Below, piece after piece: positions 1-11,794 of a stretch of 64,000 nt of DNA. Where the stretch lies: contig JAUTXW010000932.1 in assembly GCA_030620095.1 (NCBI GenBank), positions 434,001-498,000 on the forward strand, written 5' to 3'. Source of the stretch: Kuschelorhynchus macadamiae (taxonomy: Eukaryota; Arthropoda; Insecta; Coleoptera; Curculionidae). The position numbers were made by a program, and so were the translations under genes. The notes under the pieces are model-generated. The model saw nothing but the letters and a program-made list of their open reading frames with translations. It was not told the DNA's origin and did not search any database. The stretch's first letter is position 1, and each line of letters begins with the position of its first letter.

Positions 1-168
1 CAAATCCACTAAAGAAAACAAAATACCAGGCATTTTTTGTTTTTTCATATTGATAAGAACATGTAAATGTTTAATCTGTATCGTGAGTGATCTGAATGAA
101 CAACGGTCGATTTTTGTGAATTTAAAAAAAGTATTTTGCGAGTTTATGTTTTTCGATATTTATTAAAA

Positions 169-1245
169 ATGGCACATGTGTACAGCAATGAGGAGTTAGT
201 GGATATTGTTTTAGCGTACGGAGAAGCAGGGCAAAATTCGCAAGCGTCTTCTCGTTTATATGCGAACCGATTTCCGAATAGGCACATACTACATTCACAA
301 ACATTTACTTCAATTGTTTTACGTGCACGTGCTAGTGGAGATTTGAGCCCCAGACGTGGGGTGGATGGGGGTCGGGTTCGCCCACAACTCGTTTTAAACG
401 CCGAAGAAGAAATTTTGCATATTGTGGAAGAAAATCCAGGAATAAGCACAAGGAGGTTAGCCCAACAGATACCAGAAGTCTCACATGCGACAGCGGGCGC
501 ATATTACATGAAGCCCAACTGTACCCTTATCACGTCCAGACAGTCCAGGCGTTGCTACCCACAGATTACCCCCTCAGAATAAGATTTTGTGAGTGGTTGT
601 TGCAAAAAATGCTCGAAATGCCCGTTTTACAGCTGATATTTTCGCCACCGATGAATCAATTTTTACTCGAAATGGTATAACCAATCTTCATAATACACAC
701 GTTTGGTCCTTTGAAAATCCTCACGCAATAGTCCAGACAAACTTCCAACATCGTTTTTCTTTAAACATGTGGGCAGGTATTGTCGATGAACGTCTAATTG
801 GACCGTTCATATTGCCAGATCGGATGGATGGTCACCAGGATTTGGAATTTCTTCGGAATGATTTGCCGGTCCTTCTTGAAGATGTGCGATTGGCGGTCCG
901 AGCAAGGATGTGGTTTCTGCACGATGTTTAGAAGTTCGTAATATTTTGAATAAGGTACAGCAGATACGCTGGATCGGTAGGGGTGGACCAATTGCATGGC
1001 CTCCACGGTCTCCCGATCTAAATCCTATGGACTTTTTTTTATGGGGATACTTGAAAAACGAGGTATACCGTACTCCAGTTCAGAATATTGAAGATCTGCG
1101 TGACCGAATCACAGTGGCTGCCGATAATTTGAGACTTCAAGCACAGCAGGAAGGAGGTGTATTTCAGTTAGTGCGCCGAAATTGGATTAGACGCGCTCAA
1201 GCTTGCATTGAAGCTAATGAAAACAATTTTGACCGGCTTTTATAA
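169..1245 (+). pseudogene. DUF4817 mariner-group transposase, copy 1 (broken)
   Basis: Remnant of a Tc1/mariner-group transposase with an N-terminal DUF4817 helix-turn-helix. The start MAHVYSNEELVDIVLAYGEA at 169 is the typical opening of this family. The catalytic part follows with FATDESIFTRNGITNLHN (first Asp) at about 640-690, and SPDLNPMDFFLWGY (the usual third acidic residue is Asp) at about 1010-1050. Frameshifts fall near 500 and 610. A deletion near 930 removes the QQDGAPPH-type segment that holds the second Asp, so no active enzyme can be made. The last residues NFDRLL end at the stop 1243-1245. A terminal sequence ending in ACACCCTG lies at about 1369-1377; the matching left end is not visible and may lie before the window. 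Confidence 0.85.
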
Positions 1246-1570
1246 ATAAGTGAACTGGTAAACTGTATTATTTTATTATCTCGATTTCTGTACGACTTTT
1301 ATTACATTTTTTTTTTGAGAAATCAACTTCTTTCGTAACAGTGCATATGTGGTTAAAATTTCGTGGATAAGTTGTGAAACACCCTGTTTACAAATGTATT
1401 GTGTTTGTGGGAGTATCAATAAATAAATAAATGAAATAAAATAAATATTTCAAAAATTCAATCATCTGCAAAAGTTAACTGAACAATATCGCCGATAAAA
1501 TGACTGGTAAAAAAATTTCTTGATGTCAGTTGGCCGTCAATTCCTTTATCAGTTTGTTTCAATTGTGAAA

Positions 1571-2583
1571 ATGGCTCATATTTATGAAAACGTTGAACTC
1601 ATGGATATGCTGCTAATTAACGGGGAGTGTCATCAAAGTGCGGCTGCAGCCTCGCGGTTATACACGAAATGCCTACCCTTAAGAGTCCATCCCAGACTTC
1701 GTTGTTTTATAAATCTTGTTCAAAGGGCAAAAGAAAGTGGTGATTGAAGGGAGCATCGTGGAAGACATGCAGCAAGAGCGGACGACCTGACAAAGTGCAG
1801 AAAGTACAAGAAATTATCGATGAAGAACCATCAAGAAGTACTCGGGCTATTGCAGATGAGGTCGAATTAAGTCAAACAAAAGCATGGACAACAGAGAGAA
1901 AGCAGTTGTATTCATTTCACATTCAGCGTGTGCAGACACTACTACCTGAAGACTATCCAAGCAGAGTCCAGTTTTGTGAATGGCTCCTACAAAATTTTAC
2001 TCGAAGAATTCTTTCTATAGACTGCATTATTTACTCGTAATGGGATCAATAATTACCGCGATACTCATGTTTGGACTATTAATAACCCCCACGCTATCCA
2101 AAGAACAAATTTTCAACACAGATTTTTCCGTAAATTTATATAGGCAGGCATTGCGAATGGATTACTCATTGCTTACGAGACCGTTTAACGAACGAAAAAT
2201 GTCTTCACTTTTTGCAAAATCATCTGACTAATCTCTTAGAAGAAGTACCATTAAATATCAGGCAAAACTTGTGGCTTTTGCAGGATGGAGCACCTCCTTA
2301 TTTTAGAAGGGAAGTGCGAGAATTCTTGGATGCTACTTTACCCAACAGATGGATTGGTCGAAGTAGGCCAGTTGCGTGGCTACCTCGATCACCAGGCCTT
2401 ACTCCATGTGATTTCTTTTTATGGGGTTACATGAAGAGTTTAGTTTTTATAATGCCGGTAAATATAAGGGAGGAAATGCTTGCAGCAACAATAATAAAGA
2501 GGGAATCCAATTGTAATACTACGCGCCGTCACAGAACAATAGTTATCATGCGCACAGCATTGCGTAGGAGAAAATGGTGCTAA
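1571..2583 (+). pseudogene. DUF4817 mariner-group transposase, copy 2 (broken)
   Basis: A second, separate member of the same superfamily, diverged from copy 1. It opens with MAHIYENVELMDMLLINGEC at 1571. The reading frame changes near 1745, 1900, 1985 and 2210. Recognisable catalytic pieces are LWLLQDGAPPYFRREV (second Asp) at about 2265-2310 and WIGRSRPVAWLPRSPGLTPCDF (WIG motif plus third acidic residue) at about 2350-2410. Copies 1 and 2 lie in the same orientation about 330 bp apart but differ clearly in sequence, so they are separate insertions rather than a tandem duplicate. No convincing inverted termini were found. Confidence 0.82.
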
Positions 2584-3157
2584 CCTCGGCCCTAGATCTT
2601 ACTAACGTACTAACAGAAATGTCTCTAATTTAATTTACTAATTTTACTTAATTTACAGTTAATTAAAAAAAGTTATTTGAAAACCAACTTAGAAATCTGG
2701 TATCGAATTTTATTTTCAAAACATATCGGATTTTAATTTTGTTTACGCGAAAACAGTGCGTCGTACGACAAAAGGTCAAGAGACCAAATTTGCTCCAAAG
2801 TAAAAGTATTTAAATTTAAAAAGAAAAGAAGTGTCAAGTTACCTGTTTTTTGAAAGTGTATAAGTGTTTCAAACCCGCATATAAACAATTTCAAAAGATA
2901 TTAACAAATTAAGATAAAAAAAAAGTTTAGTTTTTTGCAAATAACTTAGAAACTATTACGATTATTATTAATAATTAAAGTTTTTGTTTGTATTTCAAGT
3001 CGGATAATTGTTAAACAAAAGTCACTCAAATAATTTCGCTTCTTGGAGGCTTTATTACAAACTATACTATACAAAATTAAGACATTGCGATGTTTATTTT
3101 GTTATAAATTATTGAAACTAACAAAAAACTAAAAAAGTATTAAGTTTTTTGTTATCT
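2584..3157. other. AT-rich stretch without recognisable genes
   Basis: Between two transposon relics. I see no coding motif, only A/T-rich DNA and a short stretch near 2740-2800 with CG-containing words. Part of it may be decayed 3' sequence of the preceding element. Confidence 0.5.
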
Positions 3158-4226
3158 TCAGTAACAAAAGTAATGTGTAACAAAGTAAGGAAACGGCGGA
3201 ATATCTCGGGTATCGCTTACCTGAATTATGAGATTATGCCAAATCAGCATTGCTGCCCGTTTTTCTGTTACAATTACGGTGGGAAAACATTTAATCAATT
3301 TAAAAAATGCCAGCCTCCTCGATTCGATTTCTATTCGCTCTGTTAAATTATTGGGCTTAGTTTTATTCACCACATTTGTTCTCAGGTGTCCCCACAAAAA
3401 GTAGTCGAAGGGCGTCAAGTCCGGAGATCGAGGTGACCACTATATCGTACCCTTCCGTCCAATCCAACTTCCAAAAAAAAAACATTGTCTAAATATTCCC
3501 AAACAGTCCAAGCAAAATACGGTGGAGCACCATATTGCTGAAACCATGGCACATACGGGTTACTCGGTAATAGTTCTGCAATAGCTGGGACAATTTGGGT
3601 CCTTATAAGATTCAAATATCTTTCTCCAGTTAATGCTTTTTCCATGAAGAAAGGATTTATGCATCCTCTATACCTCATCAAACATTTATCTTTTGGTGAA
3701 ATTGGGTATGCTTTTCACGTATCTAATGTGGATTTTCCCTGGCCCGATATCGACAATTATGTCTGTTAACTTTTCCATTCAAAAAAAAGTTGCTTCGTCA
3801 GATATAAGTCAGAAATAACTTGATTGAGAAAATTTGGATTGGTGTTGCATCATATTGCACCAAAATTTCAAGCGCCTATCGTGGTCATCCTCAGAGAGTT
3901 CTTGCGCCAAAGTTCTTTTGTATGGATGAAATTTTTCGGTTTTTGGAAGTGGGTCTACGGACATGTGAGATGTAATTTTCTTTTTCTAATGTTCTGATAG
4001 AAAGGTGAGGATTTCTTTCTAACTGATTAAAGCTTTCAACATTTAAAGTCTTATTATCATATGTGGCACTTTTAGCTTTGCCAGAACTTAGAGCATTTTT
4101 TACCTTTCCAGTTTCACAAAATGTTTTGTTAATTTTACTTACGACAGATTTAGGTATTGGATTTGTGTTAGGGTATTTGTGATTAAAAATGTTACAAACA
4201 TCTTGGGGTTTGAGTTAAACGATCCA
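3158..4226 (-). pseudogene. DUF4817 mariner-group transposase, copy 3 (broken), with inverted termini
   Basis: Minus-strand relic read from 4226 down. A putative start MDRLTQTPRCL is followed at once by a stop. Then come helix-turn-helix pieces (NPIPKSVVSKINKTFCETGK, 4100-4170), a first-Asp region (LISDEATFFLNGKVNRHN, 3740-3800), GERYLNLIRTQIVPAI (about 3580-3640), QYGAPPYFAWTVWEYLDN (3480-3545; the usual second Asp is Tyr here, so the site is lost), and TPFDYFLWGHLRTN (about 3370-3415). Inverted termini can be aligned: GTGTAACAAAGTAAGGAAAC at 3176-3195 against the complement of about 4515-4535, with similarity extending about 50 bp inward. The element therefore spans roughly 3173-4535. Confidence 0.8.
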
Positions 4227-4879
4227 TTTTTATAAATCGACAAACTGAACAAAGTTAATAAATTAAGTAGTGAATATTAGACCCTTATTTTCGCAAAAAC
4301 TGTTGACTTTCATAAACATTGCTCTTAATAAAAAGCATTGACAATCTTACGCAGATTTTAAAAAAGGTATATAATATAGGGTGTTCTATTAAAAATAATC
4401 CTTTTATAACAAAAAAGCGGTAAACTTGGCAACAATCCTTTAAATTTAATTTAAAAAATCCTTTAAAATTAATAATAAAAAAAATTTAGATAAGCGGTAC
4501 CTGAGGTAATTCCCCGTTTCTTTACTTTTGTTACACGGTGTATAGTATAGTTGTGATAAAGACGTCATGAAGCAAAACAATTTTAGTGGCTTTTGTTTAA
4601 CAATAGAGTACATATTTTTAAATTGTGTAAATAGTAACTGAGGCTAATCCCCAAGAACCGTGACTACTAAACTGGTGAAAGCCGTGAACACTTCTGTACT
4701 ATGTTTGCCAAAAAGATCCCCTAAAATGATCTTTTGCGTTAAAATAACTTTCCCCAAATTGACAAGATATTTTGATCAAGAAATCAGAAAAAAACAATAT
4801 CGAGTTTCTTAGAGGATCCTTGGGCCCACTCTTAGGATCCAAAGAAATTTCTGACCTAACACTATCGAATGTCTTACAG

Positions 4880-5181
4880 ATAACGAGTTATTTAACTTCT
4901 GGGACTTGTCGAAACTAAAGGAAAATCCGCAAGATCAAATATGGTTGGAACCGGAATTTCGGCCCGAGTTCACCTTTATCTCCGACCAGATGAGACAGCA
5001 GATGAACACTTTGTTAGATCGATTCGGATACGTCGAAGAAGGTATACATAATAAGTTAAAGATCGGATTATATGCAACCCAAATCCTTAAGAATATGCTC
5101 ATATACAGTGACGGTAAACTAATTGGAAAATCTAAACCGTTGCTAATAAGAAATTGGTTTAAGATATTTCGAATATTATAA
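4880..5181 (+). CDS. Possible orphan terminal exon, function unknown
   Basis: An open stretch follows a good splice acceptor (TGTCTTACAG, ending 4879). It reads NELFNFWDLSKLKENPQDQI and runs without interruption to a stop at 5179-5181, about 100 residues. Codon use is less AT-biased than the surroundings. The residue mix (WLEPEFRPEF, LLDRFGYVEEGIHNK) looks like a real globular protein rather than random translation. I do not recognise the family. It could be the last exon of a host gene whose other exons are outside the window, a fragment of a retroelement open reading frame, or chance. No partner exon is visible upstream because that DNA is transposon sequence. Confidence 0.3.
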
Positions 5182-5239
5182 TCATTATTGCTATTGTTAG
5201 GGTGTGCATTTATTATTACCGCATTAAATAACCTTATTA

Positions 5240-7648
5240 AGTTTAAAAAACAATTCATTCATTACAAAATTCGAAGAACACTACATTTTTAAGCGTCAAA
5301 CTAGTTGCAGACGTATTTCTGAATCAACATTTTCTAACAACTTATTAGTTTTTGTCTCAATCGACTGCCTAGAATTTAGTTGGATATCCATTGTCTTCAA
5401 TTAGTTTTAAACACCTCCTAGGCATAGACTGTATTAGACGTCTACAAGTATGTAATGGAATATTGGTCCAATTTCCTTTTAACTAGCATCCAAAGATTTT
5501 CTATTGGGTTAAGATCTGGACTACAAGATGGCCATTGTTAAACATCTACATGATTATCCTGAAGCCAGACATTCACCGTCCTAGCAGAGTTTCTCTGCAT
5601 ATGGTTGCATCAGGTTTTCTATTATGTTAATGTATTGTTTCGGATTAGCCGATATACAAACTCGGTTTCTGAATACACTCCTTATATTCAGAACACAGCC
5701 TACAAGTAGCAAAGGTAAACACTGGTTCTACCTAACAATCGTAGCTAAGGTAACTTTAAACTTGTTAGAGTTCTCTTCGATTCTTATGTCAGCCGAATGG
5801 CTATTACATCTCTTCATTCCTCGGGAAAACAATTAAATTATAAGGATAGGGCAGAGTCATAGAAGGGGTGATCCTAGTTGGGGAGGGGGGGTTAGTTTAG
5901 ATTCTAAGTAAAAGACAGTCTTTAGGGGGCTTGTATTTGTTACGTGGTTAGAAGAAGTAATGAGGTCATTGTTAGCAAGTTCGGTCCTTATGAAATAATT
6001 TGAATTAAGTTTGTTAATGAAGTCGCCCAAGCTTTCAAGGTTTTTATTCCTGTGGAAAATTAAGGTTCTGATGAATCTGTCCGCGTTTAGAATGATCCTG
6101 ATTATTTTATTTTGGAGCGATTGAAGTCCCTTTGACTGTTTTTTATGATGAGTACTCCACATGGGTGAAGCATAACTTAGAATTGGTCTAATATAGAGTT
6201 TAAAAAGTGTGATCTTGTTTTTAATATTAAGTTTTTAACTTTTTTGGAGCAATAATGAATATAACTGAGCTAGCATCCAACTTCCAATGATTCATCCAGA
6301 CTTGAATGGCACCAATGTGCCTTTGAAGCCTGGATGATAATATGTTTAAGTTTTTGTCTGTAGACATTAGAGCAGTATCATCTGCAAAAAAATAGAGATT
6401 GGTGTAATTGTTGGTCGGAATGTCAAAAATAAAAACGTTAAATAATAGGGGAGAGAGGGGAAAACCTTGTGGGACTCCCGCCCTTATTGGTCTAGGAGTG
6501 GAGGTGATGCCATCTATATGTACCACAAATGTTCTACCTCATTAAAATAACAAATAATAAATAAATTAATCTAAAACTTAACAAATCTATACCTAGGGCT
6601 AAATTCGCAACAGTATTCATTCGGATCCATAGTACCAGTTATTCTATGAAGAGGGCCAATACAATTCCAAAATAAGCAGCCCCATACCATGATACAACCA
6701 CCACCAAATTTCACTGTTTTCAGGATTTTTTTTTTGGTGGAGACCAAGCAAAACGTTTTCCATCAGAACCATATTTATTTACCTTGGATTCATCTGACCA
6801 TAGTATCTGCTTCCATTGTTGGACGTTCCAAGGAAGGTGATTTCTAGCAAATTCCAAACGGCTCCTTCGATTCACTTCAGAAAGGTGAGGTTTTTTCCTT
6901 GGTACCCTGCCAAAAAGTTGCGCCTCGTTCAAACGATTACGAACACTAAATTCCCTTGTATTTTCAACAAAAATTTCTTTTCAAGTATCAATTGCTGATT
7001 TGTGAGGGTCTGCCTTAGAAAAGCGAACAATTCGACGATCTATTTCCATACTTGTTTTTCTGAGACGTCGCTTTCTAGGAACAGTTCTAGTGGTTCCTTG
7101 AATTCTAACATGATGAACAGCGTTTAACACCGCATTTTTGGAACGATTAACCATTTCTGCAATATTTTGATACGAATAGCCTTTCCTATGAAGATTAATA
7201 ATGACTATTAACGTTAAGTTATTGACAGGAACGGAAGTCAGAAACCTACTAAAGCTCTATGGTAACGATTGCCAACTTTAAAATAAGCCTTCTTGTTAGA
7301 AAATGTTGATTTTCAATTTCAAAATGGGCCTACTTGTTAGAAAATTTGGTTCAGAAATACGTTTCCAATTAGTTTACTGCTTAAAAATGTGGTGTTCTTC
7401 GAACTTTGTAATGAATAAATTATTTTTTAAACTTAATAACTTGATTGACTGAATCGTTACTTGATGAAAATCCATTATCAACAATGTAAATAAGACACTT
7501 TAAACTGTTTTAGATTTTCACTTTTATTCACAACTTGTGACATATGTTTCGCTAGCACTGTAGCTTCGTAAGACAAACGGAATTTAAACTATTTCCATTT
7601 AGCAAAGTTCAGAAGGTATCGTTTCCAATTAGTTTGCTGCCACTGTAT
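5240..7648 (-). mobile_element. Tc1-like element (decayed), split by a LINE insertion
   Basis: Long inverted repeats can be aligned: about 5240-5350 against the complement of about 7310-7438 (shared words TTCGAAGAACAC and ACATTTTTAAGC). A second outer copy of the end, GTTTCCAATTAGTTTGCTGC, lies at 7621-7640 before CACTGTA. The transposase runs on the minus strand. The N-terminal half is at about 7220-6627, with helix-turn-helix words GYSYQNIAEMVNRSKNAVLN, then LWSDESKV (first Asp) near 6785 and a GCIMVWGC motif near 6690. The C-terminal half is at about 5631-5360, with PSCSPDLNPIENLW carrying the final Glu. The halves are separated by the LINE at 5646-6612. Further stops, plus a deletion of the QQDN segment, make it inactive. 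Confidence 0.82.
5646..6612 (-). mobile_element. 5'-truncated non-LTR retrotransposon inserted in the Tc1 element
   Basis: Minus-strand reverse transcriptase piece with GVPQGFPLSPLLFNVFIFDI and the catalytic box YFFADDTALM (about 6370-6480). It is followed by a typical LINE C-terminal segment, KKQSKGLQSLQNKIIRIIL, at about 6090-6140. The motifs fit the Jockey/CR1 group. The flanks carry an imperfect 14-bp target duplication: GTATTGTTTCGGAT at 5632-5645 and GTATTCATTCGGAT at 6613-6626 (12 of 14 identical). The Tc1 reading frame resumes across the gap, so the LINE came second. Confidence 0.82.
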
Positions 7649-7695
7649 ATGCACGTATTTTTTAAAATTTATGCAGGATATATGCAAGAAAAGAC

Positions 7696-7753
7696 AAATA
7701 TGCAGTAATAAAACAACTTAATTTTGATTTAGTTGTTTTATTACTGCATATTT
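7696..7753. repeat. Perfect 23-bp hairpin
   Basis: Arms 7696-7718 and 7731-7753 are exact reverse complements over 23 bases and are separated by a 12-base AT loop. It lies between the Tc1 element and the large palindrome. No gene or terminator context is visible. It may be a tiny foldback element or the relic of a MITE. Confidence 0.85.
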
Positions 7754-8054
7754 ATATATTTTTGATTTGATTTGAAAAATGTATTACCTAATATAACATA
7801 TACTACCTACATATACAGTTACTACTACTTTATAAAAAGTTTCTATTTAAAAAAATTATCAAGTGTTGTTTGTCTTAAACTAAACTGCTGTGCATAATAA
7901 CTGCAATTCTAAAATTTTTGGGTAAAATTCAAATTGTTGTAGCTTTTCAGAGATGAGAGATATTGGGCTACGGTTTTCAGCGTATTATGGAGATATGTTT
8001 TGAAAAAAAGCCCAGTATTATGTATTTTTTCAAAGTGCGTTTCATTTTATTATA

Positions 8055-8277
8055 CAGGGTGTGAGATGACACCGTCTTATTTTTTTAAATGTTTGTTAAG
8101 AGCGAGAACTTGTTACAGCAACTCTTAAGTTTTCTTTTTTCGACCAAAATGATCTTTGGCAAGATGCAAAAAAACAATTTCTAGCGATTTGTCGTATCTT
8201 CACTTGTTTTCAATATACAGGGTTTTTTCGAAAAAAACGACATCGTTACATTATTAACACTTCAACACGACACCCTG
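8055..8277. mobile_element. 223-bp MITE in left palindrome arm
   Basis: Ends CAGGGTGTGAGATGACACCG and CGACACCCTG, flanked by TA on both sides (8053-8054 and 8278-8279), as expected for a mariner-group non-autonomous element. It has no coding content. An equal-sized copy sits in the right arm, so it was in place before the inversion duplication. Confidence 0.7.
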
Positions 8278-8955
8278 TACATTAGTCGGACATTGGTCAC
8301 TTGATTTATTATGGGTATTTATGCCTGTAATCATATTCATAGGAGCAATGTATACATGGTGTAACATAAGTAAAAGAGAAATAACAAAATTGGAAATTAA
8401 TATTTTGGTTGAATTTCGTACACTCCCTCCTTGAATCTCTTGTCAAATCTAAAATAATGAAAGCTCGCCAGTTTTGTGAGAATTTTTGAAAATAATTAAT
8501 CCTTTTGTCGAAACGGTTTTTTAGGTTTTGTCTTAAATGCATTTATTATTGAATATACAGGGCGTTATTTAATAACTAATTAAGAAACGGCTACATTCTG
8601 ATATTCCAGTAAATTTTTCACAATTTTTGGTTTGTTCAGCCAAAAACTAAAAAGATATGATACATGTTATGTTTCGATATTGATATACTGAGTGTTTTAT
8701 ATTAAGAAACCATACATTTCAATTTTCTGCCAAGCTATTGCCGTGCTATAAAATGGAATAATTAAAATAGCCCACTAATCACCGAATTAAGTCGAAGCCA
8801 ATTTGGCATAATAAGACAATTTTAAATGCATTGGCACTATTGCCAGATTTATACACTTTTTTTTTGAAAATAATAAGTAGACCTTTCACTTTTTTTAATA
8901 CCTACTTCAAATACCCTTTGTATTTTATGAAATAAAACAAGCTTATTTAAACACA

Positions 8956-10105
8956 TTATAAATAAGTCTCTATAACGGTTCTAGCTCGGTGGGGCCTTGC
9001 ATTGTCATCAGCTAAGATAAAATCGATTCCAAAATTATTTGCAAATGGTAGAATGATATTTATTAAACATTCATTTCTATAAATTTCGACGTTGACAGTC
9101 CCACGAGTGATAAATAACTCTGTCTTGCCGTTTCTCATCATACCCCCAAATATGGTTAAACCTCCGCCACCAAAGGCCTCTTCAGCTGCCATATTTTCTT
9201 CGTTATACCTTGTATTCCTTTGCTGCCATACCGTTATTCGTCCATCCGAATGGTATAAAGTAACTTTGGATTCATTAGTGAATAGACAATTAGACCAGTT
9301 GTCCAAATTCCAATTAATATGTTCTGTCCACCACTTGAGTCGGGAAGCTCGGTGCTGTGGTAAAAGTCGCACACATCTGGCTCGTTTTTGATTCTTGAAA
9401 GCAACATACCTACTCGGTTTACAAATGTTAGTTGTCTTTAAGTCATTACTAGTAGTAAGCTGTTTAAAATTAAGGAACACTTGGGAGATATTCGTATAAT
9501 ACCATTTTTCCTGATTTGGTTTTTATTTTTTCCTTTATTTATAATTATTTAGGTAGTAATAAAAAAAATACATATTTATTGTCACTTTTCTCCTTTGCGG
9601 TATCTCCGAAATCGTTTAAAATTTCATCAATTTGTATACTGCACATTAATTAGCATCAAATTACGGAACTTTCCCCTAATTTAACCAATTTTATATCTTT
9701 TCTGTTTCCGAGATCCCTACCTATGCATACACTCGAGTTTGTAATACCCTGTATATATCCTACAGCGGCATTTAAATCTCAAGTAAGTAATTCATTTTAG
9801 TAAATTTTAATATCTAAATAAGTATTTATTTATTTACCTAAGCCCGTTTTTGTTGAGATTTCTTTTCACCGTGGAATTGTTTACGAGAACATCTGTTTGT
9901 GCTCGTAAATTTGAATTAAACCAAGAAGAACTCCGTAAGGGGTGTGTTCTATCAGGTTACGTTCCATTTGTAGAGTAATTTTCGGAGGCCTACCACCACT
10001 TGTTCGGTATCTGTGAGTCCCAGTTTCATTCATCCTTTGTTGTAAACGGGTTATCACACTAGGGTGTACATTGAATAGTCTTGCAACCTCACGTTTTTTC
10101 ATATT
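8956..10105 (-). pseudogene. Tc1-like transposase, left palindrome copy (truncated)
   Basis: Inverted partner of the intact gene at 10344-11794. The N-terminal helix-turn-helix segment is at 10102-9950 (EVARLFNVHPSVITRLQQRM). An intron-like gap lies at about 9845-9410, and the catalytic exon at 9405-8956 (CLFTNESKVTLYHSDGR, then ILADDNARPHRARTV). The first catalytic Asp is Asn here (TNES instead of TDES). The 3' part of the gene, including the SPDLNPIE box, is lost in the 450-bp deletion, so the frame ends ETYL-stop. Small indels also disrupt the N-terminal exon. Confidence 0.88.
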
Positions 10106-10343
10106 TTTATTTATTTTCGCCCCCCCCCCCCCTTAACATCATCCTAGATCCGCCCTTATTAGGAACACGTTATTGTCAAAATTTTAAGTTGTATACATTG
10201 CAAAAAACCGTGATAAATAACTTCTTTTATTTAGAGAAGTTTCCTGCAAGGCGGCTATGAAAAAATAAATGACATAATTGAATAGCCATGTCAACTGAAT
10301 GTTTATCGTTGGTAATCTGTCAGACTAAATACAAATGTGAAAA
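10106..10343. other. Unpaired centre of the palindrome with C13 tract
   Basis: Spacer between the arms. A run of 13 C at 10120-10132 is followed by TTAACATCATCCTAGATCCGCCC. Read on the minus strand this gives GGCGGATCTAGG followed by a G run, a sequence style seen at the ends of some DNA transposons. That suggests a broken end at the fold point, but no partner end was found. Confidence 0.45.
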
Positions 10344-11794
10344 ATGCGAAGACTTTCCGAGATCGAAAGAGAAAATTGCTTGAGGCTTATTTATGAAGGA
10401 ATGCAAAAGATTGAGGTTGCAAGACTATACAATGTACACCCTAGTGTGATAACCCGTTTACAACAAAGGATGAATGAAACTGGGTCTCACAGACACCGAA
10501 CAAGTGGTGGTAGGCCTCCGAAAATTACTCTCCCAATGGAACGTAACTTGATTCGACAAGCTAGAATTCACCCCTTACGTAGTTCTTCTTGGTTTAATTC
10601 AAATTTACGAGCAGAAACAGGTGTTCTCGTAAACAATTCCACGGTGAGAAGAAAACTCAACAAAAACGGGCTTAGGTAAATAAATAAATACTTATTTAGA
10701 TATTAAAATTTACTTAAATGAATTATTTGAGATTTAAATGGATGGTTTTATACAGGGTATTACAAACTCGAGTGTATGCAGAGGTAGGATCTCAAAACCG
10801 TAAAGATACAAAATTTGTTAAATTAAGGGAAAATTCCGTAATTTGGTGCTAATTAATATGCAGTCTAAAAATTGATAAAATTTTAAACGATTTCGGAGGT
10901 TCTGTAAAGGGGAAGAAGTGACAATAAATATGTAATTTTTAATACTACTTATTATAAAGGAAAAAACAAAAACAAAATCGGGAAAAATCGTATTTATACG
11001 TATATCTCCCAAGTGCTTCATAATTTTATTATTTTATAATCAGCTTACTACTAGTAATGACTTATTAAGACAACTTACTTTTGTCAACCGTGTTTGTTGC
11101 TTTCAGGAATCGAAAACGAGCCAGATGTGTGCGACTTTTACCACAGCATCGAGCTTCCCGACTCGAATGGTGCACGGAACATATTAATTGGAATTTGGAT
11201 AACTGGTCTAATTGTCTATTTACTGATGAATCCAGAGTAACTTTATATCATTCGGATGGACGAATAACGGTGTGGCGCCAAAGGAATACAAGGTATAACG
11301 AAGAAAATATGACTGCTGAAGAGGCCTTTGGTGGCGGAGGTTTAACCATATTCGGGGGTATTATGAGAAATGGCAAAACAGAATTATTTATCACTCGTGG
11401 GACTGTCAACGCCGAAATTTATAGGAATGAATGTCTAATAAATATCATTCTACCATTTGCAAATAATTTTGGAAACGATTTTATCTTAGCTGATGACAAT
11501 GCAAGGCCCCACCGAGCTAGAACCGTTATAGAGACTTTGGAAGCCTTCCAAATTAATACATTGTATTTGCCGGCAAAGTCTCCAGACCTCAATCCAATTG
11601 AGCATGTTTGGGGTCATTTAAAATTTAAATTACGCGGAAGAGCAAATCCACCGCAAACGTTAGACCAGCTTGAAGTTGCAATTAGGGAAGAGTGGGAAAA
11701 CATTCCACAGTATTTTATAAATAATCTTATTTTATCAATGCCTCGAAGGTGTCAGGAGATTATCAATAAAAGGGGGGGACCCACAAGATACTAA
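10344..11794 (+). CDS. Tc1-like transposase (DD34E), intact, one intron
   Basis: Predicted exon 1 is 10344-10675 and exon 2 is 11107-11794 (339 aa, normal Tc1 length). The intron of 431 bp has a clean donor (CTTAG/GTAAAT) and acceptor (TTGCTTTCAG/G) and splits an Arg codon. The N-terminus holds a homeodomain-like helix-turn-helix (KIEVARLYNVHPSVITRLQQ) and a GRPPKIT linker of the GRPR type. The catalytic triad is visible: Asp in LFTDESRVTL, Asp in ILADDNARPH, and Glu in SPDLNPIEHVW, with 34 residues between the second and third, i.e. DD34E. The end SMPRRCQEIINKRGGPTRY is typical. It should cut and paste an element at TA sites. No stop or frameshift was seen, so it may be active. The intron is unusual for Tc1. 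Confidence 0.9.
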
